Below, one piece after another: positions 35,601 to 46,200 of a DNA stretch of 64,000 nt; positions within the stretch are counted from its first letter, which is position 1; each line of letters starts with the position of its first letter. The stretch is from Endozoicomonas sp. ISHI1 (GTDB lineage: Bacteria > Pseudomonadota > Gammaproteobacteria > Pseudomonadales > Endozoicomonadaceae), in the NCBI RefSeq assembly GCF_024606225.1, contig NZ_JAGRPU010000020.1, forward strand, positions 52,125-116,124, in the 5' to 3' direction. The notes under the pieces are model-generated. The model saw only the letters and a program-made list of their open reading frames with translations, searched no databases and was not told where the DNA came from. The translations under genes and the position numbers were made by a program.

Positions 35601-38600
35601 ATGGAACAGCAAAACCGGATGCTGATGGAATGGGCCGGGACACCCGACAAAGACGGACACTATCTTACTCTGGTTCTGGATGAAGCCAACCTGGCCAAAG
35701 CCGGATTACTGGCGTCACTCAACGGCTTATGGGAACCGGAACCCTGCATCTATGTGAATGGCCACCCTGTCAAGGTCAGCTCAAAACACCGGGTGATTCT
35801 CACCGGTAACCCGGATCATTACGCCGGGCGCCAGCTGGACCCGGCTCTGAAAGAGAAACTGCCCGGGGCTTACTACCCACCTTTGGACCGGGCCTTCCTT
35901 CGAGACAGGGTGGTGGAACCGGCCCTGGTCAGACAGTTACAACGGCATCTGCCAGAACACCAGATAAATACCGTTGCGCAGAGTGCCGTCGAAAGTGCGA
36001 TGACACTCTGGCAATATTATCAGGAGCTGTTGCCAGAGCATGTCTTTACCCCCAGGGATTTGACCGATATCTGCAGCTGGGTCGGTTGGTATCTGGATTG
36101 TGCGCTACCGGCAAGCGACAGTGTTACCGTTAAACACATAAATGGTTTAATCCAGCAAAGTTTTCGGGATGTACTGGGTCCCGAAATCAGCGAGAGTCAT
36201 CAGGATGCCCTGTCAGTACTGGAACTCTGGTTTGCTGCCCGTTTCGACTCGGACAATACACTGAGCGACAGAGTTCATAACCAGACCACCCTGCAGCCTT
36301 TACAGCAGGCCTTCAAAACATTCACCGAAGAAACCCAACCTGACTTTGATACCTCCGGGTCGGCAGTCAATGAGCTGGTGCAACGACTTGGACAGGATTT
36401 AAGCCGCTGTCAGCAGGCTTATCATCTCGGCAGAAAACACGACGGTCGTCAGGCGACGCTGGTTGAAGGTCCGGCTGGACGAGGTAAGGATGCCACTCTG
36501 AATCTGGTGATTCAAAGCGTCAAAAAGCAGGCTGAGCAACGGGGAGAATCCATGCCAAAGGTATTCCCCCTGAATGCCTGTGATTGTTCCTGGGACAAAG
36601 TGTGTGAAAAGATCCAGACGGCAAAAGTCCATGGCGGCATCGTGGTTATTTCGGAAATGAATCTGATTGACAGCCAGCACCTGGAAGGTGAGTTAAACGA
36701 CACTCTGGCCGGTGATGCTCATCCGGGCTTTCACCTGTTTGCCACCACCAACCCACCCGATTACAGCGGGCGAAAACCGTTATCACCGGCGCTGAAAGGA
36801 CGTTTTCGACATTTGCCTATCCGGCAGTACAGCCCGGAAGAATTGCAGACCATTGCTGAGAAAGTGCTGCCGCAGAACGTGCAAGGGAAAATTCTGGCTA
36901 AACAGCTGACTGAGCAACATTGTCGTTTGAGGGCTGACCTGCAACGGAAAAAACTACCGTTGCAACCGACCAGCCTTGACTTACAGAACGTGGCCAGAGC
37001 CGTCGTCCGGGCGGGCGATTTTACCGAAAAAGGACTTCACCAATGCCTCAATCGGCACTACCGGCTTTTTCTGATGGCGGCCGGGATATCGCTGGAGGCA
37101 CTGCCAGAGTCATCGGCTCTTGTCACGGCTCTTACCATGAGCAGGGGTGAGCTTGATTCCGGGCTTTGCAAATGGTTGAACCAAACGGTATCGGGTATTG
37201 ATCGTCCCTGGTTGATACGCCGCAGTGATCTCAACAGTATGGATGAAAAACGCCATGAAATTCGTATTAAAACAGATCTGGGTGAAGAGGAAGCCAGAAC
37301 GGAAATTCTCAAGGGAATGGCTCGGGCAAAATGGCTGACATCCGGTCTTTCCCCAGAGCCAGAAAGGTCGGACAACATTCTCACCGGGGCACTCTACCGG
37401 TACTGGCAGCAACGCTGGTTTGTTCGTCATTTTGGTTCTGTGGGCGTGGACGCCAATAGCGTATTTCCCCTGACGGAAGAACAGCAACAAACGCTGAAAA
37501 TGCCGACTTCCGAGCCTTATCTTCAGGAAATTGATCAGCGGATAAGCGCATGGGACGCCAATGCAGTTCAATGGTGGCCCGCGTTTTGGCAGCAGACAAG
37601 TAATCTGCCGAACCCTCGGGTTGACGATTGTATTAACAAAGCGCCAGCTATGGGCGGTGATAACACGCCAGAAACATACAATCCGGAAGTCCTGGGGAAA
37701 TGGGCTCCGGCACTGGACCAGAGAACAAACTATGAGAGCCTGCCGGTTCCAACATCCATGGATTATATAGTTTTTAATAGTTCCAGACACTCTTCCCGTA
37801 TGTATCGGTGGTGGGCAAGGGATATTTTTGTGTCTGCTAAGGGTGATGTCAAAGAGATCGTTCTTAATAATAGACACATTCAGGAGGTCGAAGCCCTCCT
37901 GCCGGTTCGGTTACCGGGGCGTGATCAGGCAGTGGCATTAGCCAGCGATCAAACGCTGGGAACCGTGGAAATGTTATCGAAAAATGGTCGGTACGCATTG
38001 CCAAGCCTGACGCCTGACGACTATATCGTGGCCCTGCGAATAGAGCCCGATTTGCCATTTACCCTGGTCAGAGACCAATATACCGGGCTTCACACACTGA
38101 CTGTTCCTGAGACCAAAGCCGATCAGAGTCTTCGAGTGACTTATGTCGTAGAACCCAGGGCAACGGGCAATAAAACACCTGCTAAACGAACCCGACCAAC
38201 ACTTTTGGACACCTATTGTTCAGAAGGTATGAAAAAAGTACTGCACGAACTGTTTCAGAACATTGGCGAGCAACCATCCGAATTAAAGGTATCACTGCAA
38301 AAAATACAGAACGCTAAAAACGCAAAGCAGCAAATTAAAGCGATCACGGAGTATTGCGAACAGTTTTCCGGTAAGGCTAAACCCAGGCGCAAGAAAAATT
38401 TCTTTAAATTCCTCGTAACCAAGCGGCAAGGTAGCTGTCGTCATCGTGTGCCTGTTTTCATTGCCTTTTGCCGTTATTTCGGGATTCCATGCCGACAAAT
38501 TGATAACCGTGTCCACTGCTTTGCCGAGTATTCCCTGGATGGAGGGCAAACCTGGAAATCGGCGGATTTGGGCGGAGCAGATGCAGAGATAATAGAAATC

Positions 38601-40124
38601 ACATCTCACTTCCAACCCATCAGAAGGGTCAATGTTTTCAGCACTGAGTCAAGGAAGATAAAGGCTCTCCTGAAGGACTTTCTGAAACGAGCTGATTCAG
38701 CACAACAGCAAATTCTGGCTAAAGCCTGTGGCATGAGTCTGGCGGAGCTCAACAAAGCCCTTGAGACGAACAGTGCATTACCAGAAACCAATCTGAGAAT
38801 TTCCGAAATAGTCAGGAACCTTTGGGAGGAAAAAGATCTAACCCGTTTTTCCATGGGCGTCGCACTGCTAGAGTCGCTGGAGACACAAGCATTTGGTTAT
38901 AACGAGAAGCAATTGGTCGGCGATGACGGGTATAACCCGATGTCGGAGGCCGTCAAACACATATTGTCTAACAGTGATAAAGATCAGGTCACTGAACAAC
39001 TCAAGTTGTTGCACTCAAAAATGTTTGTCCAGTGGGGAGCGAACCCTCTGCTATGGTTGGGTTCAATGGAGAAAATACTGAACGGCAGTGACTTGGCCAG
39101 ACCTTCGTTTCTTCGCTTCGCCCTTGAAGCCCTTAAATCAGGCTGGCTTGATCCGGTGCCGAACTACTATGAGCATATTACAGGGGCCTTTCAACATCAT
39201 CAGCTATTGCTGCATCTGGAACGCATCGATGAACTGAAGATTGAAGCCGCTCATTGTCTGAAAAAGTGGTACAGGGAATTCTTGTCCAGGGAAAAAAATA
39301 GCCAGGCATGGCGGTTGGCTTATAAAAATTTCCGTCAGAGAAAAGGTGATGTCTTTTTTGTCACTCACTGTCATGATGGGTTTTCGCGATCCCTTGAAAG
39401 TAAAATCGCCAGCTCATCGCTCCAGGCCGCCTGGACGGACGAACCTGAAGGCGTTCCGAATATAGAACGAATGCTGCTTCACCACCCCGCATTTCAGAGG
39501 CTAATTTCCGGCAAAGCGAGCCATCGTCCGGTAATTATTATGGGGCAACCTTCCTGGTGCGACACGATGATTAATGAAAAGGTCGAAGCCCTGTTTCTAC
39601 TAAAAGTTGAGAGCAGGCCGAACTTGAAGCAGATATTGGAAAAAATCAATCAACGTGAGTCAGCGCGAAAACAAATCTGCGATGCTTTGAAAAAATCGGA
39701 AACTCAGAATTATCGTGCAAACTTTATCAAATCTGTCCCCCCTGAAGAGCGACTTCCTTTGCATAATGAAATAGACGAATGCAATCGGGCGATTCTGCAG
39801 GCCTTCAGTCATTACCTCTATGGAATGACGCACTCAAACGGCGGTTGCCTGACGTATTGTTGGGCCGACGCTTCCAACGAGGAGTTCATGCTTACAAATA
39901 CATATGGCGCTCATGATCCATCCTCACCAGAAGAGCTGTATGCCATGATGTCTACCATTGATGACTCTCCCGGGTTTCAGGAAGCGGTTAAGGATGACTA
40001 CCTGCGGGAGGCACTCAACGCCAGTGATGCCCTGGTACTCAGATCACATGAGCTAACAACCATTGCCGAAGAGTTTTTGAGCAGCGTGAATTTGAAGTCG
40101 ATTTTTGATTCATTGGATACGTGA
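32604..40124 (+). CDS. Giant two-AAA+/transglutaminase-like protein, copy 1
   Basis: 2506 residues from ATG 32604 (ATTGACTATGGATGG context shared by all copies; the ATG at 32583 lies in the leader). Residues 24-32 read PARKRAKLD, very like the c-Myc nuclear localisation signal. A Gly-Ala-Val repeat tract lies near 208-227. The first AAA+ module has Walker A GETGTGKS (about 950), Walker B LVLDEAN (about 1024), sensor LTGNPDH (about 1067) and LDRAFLRDRVV. The second has GPAGRGKDA (about 1288), VVISEMN (about 1348), TTNPP and LKGRFRHLPI. A transglutaminase-like domain follows with Cys in GSCRHRVP (about 1944), His in VHCFAEY (about 1970) and Asp in SADLGGA (about 1987). The C-terminal 500 residues are helical and unrecognised. 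No signal peptide. Confidence 0.85.
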   Translation: MDGHIGVEKSKRILASEQLNNNVPARKRAKLDSLSKVDICSDVTTEFNRSFPQITFPDKARTVSPTDTSFRKTSNSFDFRFVASDDEVRQLLVTQTIDENRDVTLISHPDDLSQANLVSRLNIADDGRHTLLAGKLFESPQPLTLVIDIRKLTSEDLPKFNDLLDPATPCLYDKVSQKKRPLAEHVSLLVVADPAQLASVGQTEDSPGAVTSGAVASGAVASGAVAPGADFWRRINRPGNTWQFDPQTGNDQAMDFNKVHPVLAEFPSTESATESAMDESDTVLIDCHWHSHWRQLLLGGPGVDKQGRIRHIPGRLESLSAGQRVILKGANWQDLAFEQTIRQILVQKCFESNGKICQLPEDVQFYQMPVGKNELHSLFRSISHSGNAPRNPIIINQSNIAEWLNPIAIAPEGYAVPNNSLLEQVRAGGVVTVTSPLTEALWFRLLGSLQTIRETTGLEPRLQMAHSKRQPKALGLTENDEHSMSDQAAFKTITYQQQAQASHWINDLEAPLVIQVNEQTSLSQLFDNIHVTSEQKAHFGRRQSELQEALAAGKPVVLRGLESNPTLQQLLEPLAVGQPLLVNGQLQAYPQAHVTLLWPESAKSTSSVFSSMIAAGKPCPEVDIWDINGGRHDISRAELPEQALHQLYEAFKTVPPHLCNPLPELTEGLLNNLILAARRAQQVDQSPQLLPRHWRKAINSVVTHGTRQNPTVHDFMKVACWQLLPDATNEPDEDQTALVDTDQLTAIINSAPRLDRAFVDKNLWPLARAFDPTVLKGRNSEGLQLFYEHPFPWQGGKEVMNRLCALIVALVPEQHREAMAYQLAVDPSETELYQRFGIRPSRQIKRLQDALASGWQLALPPGQTRYDAIHALATDCFHIARTANSDTAAIEHIEKRLSESLEWQGSADQPLSALAHDLYHGEMNQKDRESRRLSRLHDRLADSPVIFLQGETGTGKSYFCARMAKASGQVSVMSLGPSDSEQTLMKRWQWQEHADGDRSMEQQNRMLMEWAGTPDKDGHYLTLVLDEANLAKAGLLASLNGLWEPEPCIYVNGHPVKVSSKHRVILTGNPDHYAGRQLDPALKEKLPGAYYPPLDRAFLRDRVVEPALVRQLQRHLPEHQINTVAQSAVESAMTLWQYYQELLPEHVFTPRDLTDICSWVGWYLDCALPASDSVTVKHINGLIQQSFRDVLGPEISESHQDALSVLELWFAARFDSDNTLSDRVHNQTTLQPLQQAFKTFTEETQPDFDTSGSAVNELVQRLGQDLSRCQQAYHLGRKHDGRQATLVEGPAGRGKDATLNLVIQSVKKQAEQRGESMPKVFPLNACDCSWDKVCEKIQTAKVHGGIVVISEMNLIDSQHLEGELNDTLAGDAHPGFHLFATTNPPDYSGRKPLSPALKGRFRHLPIRQYSPEELQTIAEKVLPQNVQGKILAKQLTEQHCRLRADLQRKKLPLQPTSLDLQNVARAVVRAGDFTEKGLHQCLNRHYRLFLMAAGISLEALPESSALVTALTMSRGELDSGLCKWLNQTVSGIDRPWLIRRSDLNSMDEKRHEIRIKTDLGEEEARTEILKGMARAKWLTSGLSPEPERSDNILTGALYRYWQQRWFVRHFGSVGVDANSVFPLTEEQQQTLKMPTSEPYLQEIDQRISAWDANAVQWWPAFWQQTSNLPNPRVDDCINKAPAMGGDNTPETYNPEVLGKWAPALDQRTNYESLPVPTSMDYIVFNSSRHSSRMYRWWARDIFVSAKGDVKEIVLNNRHIQEVEALLPVRLPGRDQAVALASDQTLGTVEMLSKNGRYALPSLTPDDYIVALRIEPDLPFTLVRDQYTGLHTLTVPETKADQSLRVTYVVEPRATGNKTPAKRTRPTLLDTYCSEGMKKVLHELFQNIGEQPSELKVSLQKIQNAKNAKQQIKAITEYCEQFSGKAKPRRKKNFFKFLVTKRQGSCRHRVPVFIAFCRYFGIPCRQIDNRVHCFAEYSLDGGQTWKSADLGGADAEIIEITSHFQPIRRVNVFSTESRKIKALLKDFLKRADSAQQQILAKACGMSLAELNKALETNSALPETNLRISEIVRNLWEEKDLTRFSMGVALLESLETQAFGYNEKQLVGDDGYNPMSEAVKHILSNSDKDQVTEQLKLLHSKMFVQWGANPLLWLGSMEKILNGSDLARPSFLRFALEALKSGWLDPVPNYYEHITGAFQHHQLLLHLERIDELKIEAAHCLKKWYREFLSREKNSQAWRLAYKNFRQRKGDVFFVTHCHDGFSRSLESKIASSSLQAAWTDEPEGVPNIERMLLHHPAFQRLISGKASHRPVIIMGQPSWCDTMINEKVEALFLLKVESRPNLKQILEKINQRESARKQICDALKKSETQNYRANFIKSVPPEERLPLHNEIDECNRAILQAFSHYLYGMTHSNGGCLTYCWADASNEEFMLTNTYGAHDPSSPEELYAMMSTIDDSPGFQEAVKDDYLREALNASDALVLRSHELTTIAEEFLSSVNLKSIFDSLDT
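33224..33283 (+). repeat. 15-bp coding tandem repeat, copy 1
   Basis: Four in-frame 15-base units (33224, 33239, 33254, 33269) encode GAVTS, GAVAS, GAVAS and GAVAP, followed by a partial unit (GAD). The same site has fewer units in the other copies. Confidence 0.9.
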
Positions 40125-40182
40125 CCACTGTTTGGTCATGTTGAATTTTTCGAGGTCGGTGACTTCCTTCAATAGTCACAGA

Positions 40183-40274
40183 TGTCCATTCAAATGGAAC
40201 TTTCATCTTATCTGAAGGTCAATTGGTCAAACCATTTCAATACAGTCCTTCATTATACAGGTGAGAAATTGACT
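40183..40274 (+). promoter_or_regulatory. Array leader 2
   Basis: Leader matching those of copies 3-5: CAAATGGAACTTTCATC, AAGGTCA, CATTTCAATACAGTCCTTC, then GTGAGAAATTGACT before ATG 40275. The GGAG ribosome site of other copies is GTGAG here. Confidence 0.75.
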
Positions 40275-43200
40275 ATGGATGGTCGGATTGATGGGGTAAT
40301 AAACAAACGCACTCTTGCCAGTGAGCAGCCTCATAGTGGCATGACAGCCAAGAGACCAAAGCTGGAGCTATCGTCAAAAGTAGAAATCTGCTCTGATGTC
40401 ACTCCCAAATTTAGTAGACCGTCACTTCTGATTACGTTGCCTGATAAAGCGAGAACCTTATCCTCAACGGATTCCTCACTCTCCGGGCCCTCTCATTCCT
40501 TCGACTTTTGTTTTGTCACCAGTGATGATGAAGTTCGACAGCTTTTATTGGCCCAAACTGGCGATAAACTTCGGGATGTCATCCTTATCTCCCATCCCGA
40601 TGACCTCTCACAGGCTAATCTGGTGAGCCGGTTGAGCATTTCTGACGATGGTCGCCACACTCTGCATTCAGGCAAGCTATTTGAAGGGTCACAGCCACTG
40701 ACTCTGGTGATGGATATCCGAAAGCTCACCAGCGAGGATCTACCAAAATTTAACGATCTACTGGACCCGGATAATCCCTGTCTATACGACAACGTCAGCC
40801 AGAAGAAACGACCTCTTGGAGAGCATGTTACCCTGCTTGTGATGGCAGACCCTACACAGTTGGCATCGGTTGGCCAGCGTGACGACACTCCCCGAGCCGC
40901 CGCCCCGGGTGCTGATTTCTGGCGACGAATTAATCGACCGGGAAATACCTGGCAGTTCGACGCACAGACCAACGATGACTCATCAATGGACATCAACGAG
41001 GTTCCTCCGTTATTGGCTGAATTCCCCAGTGCCGAAAGTGCTATGGATGACGGTGATACAGTTCTGATTGACTGTCATTTGCACACTAGCTGGCGACAGT
41101 TGCTGCTAGGCGGCCCCGGAGTTGATAAACAGGGGCGAATCCAGCATATCCCCGGCAGGCTTGAAACATTGAGGGCTGGACAACGGGTGATTCTGAAAGG
41201 GGCCAACTGGCAGGATCTGGCCTTTGAGCAGTCGATTCGACAGATGCTGGTGCAAAAGTGTTTTGAGAGCAATGGCAAGATCTGTCAGTTACCAGACGAT
41301 GTTGAGTTTTATCAGATGCCGATAGGGAATAACGAGCTACATTCACTGTTCCAAAGCCTGTCACACTCTGTTAGCGCAGTGAAAAACCCGATCATCATTA
41401 ACCAGAGTAATATTTCCCAATGGCTAAACCCGATTGCCATTGCCCCTGAAGGCCATGCAGTCCCTAACACCCGTCTGTTGGAACAACTTCAGGCGGGTGG
41501 TGTAGTCACCGTAACGTCTCCCCTCACCGAGGCACTCTGGTTTCGTTTACTGGGTTCACTGCAGACGACTCGCAAGACGACCGGTATGGAGCCCCGGCTT
41601 CAGGTGGCTCATACAAGACGGCAGCCGAAAGCTCTCAGGCTGGCAGAAAACGATGAGCACTCGATGGCAGATAACACCGCCTTTGAAACCATCACATATC
41701 GGCAACAGGCTCAGGCCAGTTATTGGGTCAATCATCAGAAGTCGCCTTTGGTGATTCAAGTCAATGAACAGACCAGTCTCAGCCAGCTGTTTGATAATAT
41801 CTATATCAGCTCGGAACAAAAGGCACATTTTGGACGACGTCAAACTGAGTTGCAGAAGGCATTAACCTCTGGCAAGCATGTCCTATTGCGAGGCCTGGAA
41901 AGCAATCCAACCCTTCAACAACTTCTGGAACCCCTGGCTGTTGGACAACCTCTGTTGATTAATGGCCAGTTACAGGCCTACCCGAAAGCTCATGTCACCC
42001 TACTCTGGCCTGAGTCTGCGAAAAGCCCATCTTCGGTATTCAGTTCAATGGTTGCCAAGAGTAAACCGTGTCCTGAGGTCAATATTTGGGATATCAACGC
42101 GGTTAAGCATGATATCCCCCGGGCGGGGCTGCCAGAACAGGCACTTCACCAACTGTACGAGGCGTTTACTAGTGTATCTGGCCACCTTTGTAACCCTCTG
42201 CCTGAGATAAGCGAAGGGTTGTTGAACAACCTGATTCTGGCTGCCCGGCGAGCACAGCAGGTTGACCAGTCCTCACAACTCCTTCCTTGCCACTGGCGCA
42301 AGGCCATCAATAGCGTCATCACCCATGGCACCCGGCAAAATCCGTCAGTACGTGATTTTATGAAAGTGGCTTGCTGGCATTTACTGCCGGATGCTCATAA
42401 GACGTCGGATAAGAATCAAACCGCCTCGGTAGACCCGGATCGTTTAAATGCCATCATCAATAGTGCCCCAGTGTTGGATAGAGCGTTTGTGAAGCAGAAC
42501 CTGTGGCCACTGGCCAGAGCCCTTGACCCGGCCGTCTTTAAGGGCAACGAATTTGACGGATTACAACTGTCCTATGAATGTCCATTTCCATCATCCCGGG
42601 CTGAAGGAGAATCTCTGGATAGGCTCTGTGCCATGATCGTGGCCCATGCTCCTGAACAACAAAGACATGCAATGGCGTATCAGTTAGCAGTCGATCCGGC
42701 GGTAGCAGAGCTGCATCAACCCTCAGCCATCAGGCCATCAAGACAGATTAAACGTTTGGAGGATGCGCTGGCTTCTGGCTGGCAGTTGCCATTACCACCG
42801 GGGCAGACCCGATCCGATGCCATTCAATCTCTGGCCACCGATTGTTTTTACATCGCCAGAACAGCGAATTCTGACGCCGCAGGCATCGAGCACACAGAAA
42901 CTCGACTGTCTGAATCACTGAAATGGACGGGCTCCACCGACAAGCCCCTGTCAGCACTGGCTCATGATCTTTATCACAGCAAGATGAGCCAGAAGGATCG
43001 CGAAAGCCGTCGATTATCCCGACTCCATGACCGGCTTGCGGACTCTCCCGTTATATTCCTGCAGGGGGAAACCGGCACCGGGAAAAGTTACTTTTCCGCC
43101 AGAATGGCAAAGGCTTCAGGACGGGCTTCGGTTATTTCCCTCGGGCCTTCTGACAGCGAACAAACCCTGATCAAACGCTGGCAGTGGCAAGAGCACGCCG

Positions 43201-46200
43201 ATGGCGACCGCTCTATGGAGGAGCAAAACCGGGCGCTGATGGAATGGGCCAAAACCCCGGCCTGCGAAGACGAAAAAAAAGACGGACACCCTGTTGGAGA
43301 AAAATATGTCACCCTGATTCTGGATGAAGCCAATCTGACCAAAACCGGATTGCTGGCATCACTGAACGGCTTATGGGAACCGCAACCCTGCATCTATGTG
43401 AATGGTCATCCTGTCAAGGTCAGCTCAAAACATCGGGTGATTCTCACCGGTAACCCGGATCATTATGTCGGGCGCCAGCTGGACCCGGCCCTGAAAGAGA
43501 AACTGCCCGGGACTTACTACCCTCGCTTAGACAGGGCTTTCCTTCGGGACAGGGTGGTGGAACCAGCTCTCGTCAAACAGTTACAACGGCATCTGCCAGA
43601 CCAACCAATCAACACTCTTGCACGCAGTGCCACTGAGAGTGTGATGATACTGTGGCTATATTATCAGGAACTGTTACCAGAGCATGAGTTTACCCCCAGG
43701 GATTTAACGGATATCTGCAGTTGGGTGGGGTGGTATCTGGATTGTGCGCTACCCGTAAACGACACTGTTACCGGTAGACAAATAAACGGTTTGATCCAGC
43801 AAAGTTTTCGGGATGTACTGGGTTCCGCAATCAGCGAAACTCATCAGGATGCCCTGACAGCACTGGAAATCTGGTTTGCTGCCCGTTACGAACCGGACAA
43901 GACCCTGAGCGACAAAGTTCATATCCAGACCCTGCGGGATATACAGCAGGCCTTCAAAACGGTCACCCAACGAACCCGACCTGACTTTGATACCTCCGGA
44001 TCGGCAATCTGTGAGCTGGTGCAACGGCTGGGACAGGATTTAAGCCGCTGTCAGCAGGCTTATCATCTTGGCAGAAAACACGACGGTCGTCAGGCGACAC
44101 TGATTAAAGGTCCGGCTGGACGGGGTAAAGATGCCACTCTGAATCTGGTGATTGAAAGCGTCAAACGACAGGCCCAGCAACGGGGAGAATCCATGCCAGA
44201 GGTCTTTCTCCTGAATGCCTGTGACTGTTCCTGGAACAAAGTGTGTGAAAAGATCCAGACGGCAAAAGTGCATGGCGGGATCGTGGTTATTTCGGAAATG
44301 AATCTGATCGACAGCCAGCACCTGGAAGGTGAGTTAAACGATATTCTGGCCGGAGACGCCCATCCGGGCTTTCACCTGTTTGCCACCATCAACCCACCTG
44401 AGTACAGCGGGCGAAAACCGCTATCACCAGCGCTGAAAGGACGTTTTCGACATTTGCCTATACGGCAGTACAGCCTGGCAGAATTGCAGACCATTGCTGA
44501 GAAAGTGTTGCCGCAGAACGCGCAAGGGAAAATTCTGGCTAAACAGCTGACTGAGCAACATTGTCGTTTGAGGGCTTACCTGCAACGAAAAAAACTACCG
44601 TTGCAGCCGACCAGCCTTGACTTACAGAATGTGGCCAGAGCCGTCGTCCGGTGGGGCGATTTTACCGAAAAAGGACTTCACCAATGCCTCAATCGGCACT
44701 ACCGGCTTTATCTGATGGCGGCCGGGATATCGCTGGAGGCACTGCCAGAATCATCGGCTCTTGTCACGGCTCTTACCATGAGTAACGGTGAGCTTGATTC
44801 CGGACTTTGCAAATGGTTCAACCAAACGGTATCCGACGTTGATCGTCCGTGGTTGATACGACGGAGTTATCTCAACAGTATTGATGAAAAACGCCACGAA
44901 ATTCGTATTAAGGCCGAGCTGAATGGAGAGGAAGCCAGAGCCGAAATTATCAAAAGCGTGGCCCGGATCAGATGGCTGGCATCCGGTCTTTCCCTGAAGC
45001 CGGATCAGTCGGACGATATTCTCACTCAGGCACTTTACCGACACTGGCAGCAACGCTGGTTTGATCGTAAGTTTGGCGAGACGGGCACGGACGCCAACAG
45101 CGTATTTTGCCTGACGGAAGAACAGGCACTGACACTGAAATTATCCGTTTCTCAGCCTCATCTTCGGGAGGCTGAGAAACGGATAGAGGCGTGGAACTCC
45201 AATGCAGTTCGATTGTGGCCCGGGTTTTGGCATCAGATAAGTGACCTGTCGAACCACTGGGTTGACGATTCTGAAAAATACAAACCGGAAGTCGAAGAGA
45301 AACACGCTCCGGCACTGGACAGAAGAACGAAATATGAGGGTCTGGAGCTCCCAACAGTTTGCGATTATAAAATTTTTAATACGCAGAAATATCCTTCCCA
45401 CATGTATCGCTGCCAGGTAATAGATACTTATGTGACTGCTAAGGGTGATGTCAAACTGATCGAGATTAGTGATCAACACATTCAAGGGTTCGAAACCCTC
45501 ATGCCAGCCCGGTTACCGGGGCGTGATCAGGAAGTGACATTAGCCAGCGATCAAACCCTGGCAACCTTTGAGGTGTCACCGAAAAATGGTCAATATGCCT
45601 TGCCCAGCCTGACGCCTAACGACTATATCGTAGCCCTGCGTATAGAACCCGACCTGGCATTTACTCTGGTCAGGAACCGATATACCGGGCTTCACAGACT
45701 GTCTATTCCTGAAGCCAAAGCTAACCAGAGTTTCCAGGTGGCTTATATCCTGGAACCCAGAGGATCAGGCGAAAAAACACCTGCTAAAAAAGCCCTGCCA
45801 GAACGATCATTACATTTTGACACCCACTGTTCAGAAGGTATGAAAACAGTACTGAACAAACTGTTCAGGAACACTGACCAGGACCAGGGGATTTTGTGGA
45901 AAATAAAAAGCGCTAAAGACACGAAGCAAAGAATTGAAGCGATCACGGACTATTGCCAGAATTTTTCCGGTGAGGCTCAACCAGAACGCTGGATGAATTT
46001 CTTTCAATTCCTCGTAACCAGACGGCAAGGTAGCTGTCGTCATCGAGTGCCTGTTTTTATTGCTTTTTGCCGTTATTACGGGATTCCATCCCGGCAAGTT
46101 GATAGCCTTATTCACAGTTTTGCCGAGTATTCCGGGGATGGAGGCCGAACCTGGGAGTCAGTGGATTTGGGTGGGGCGCCCCTGGAGCCGACTGAAATCA

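Noticed and set aside
37110..37877. Long antisense frames within the giant genes
   Set aside because: They recur at the same place in several copies only because the sense sequence is conserved; none has a ribosome site.
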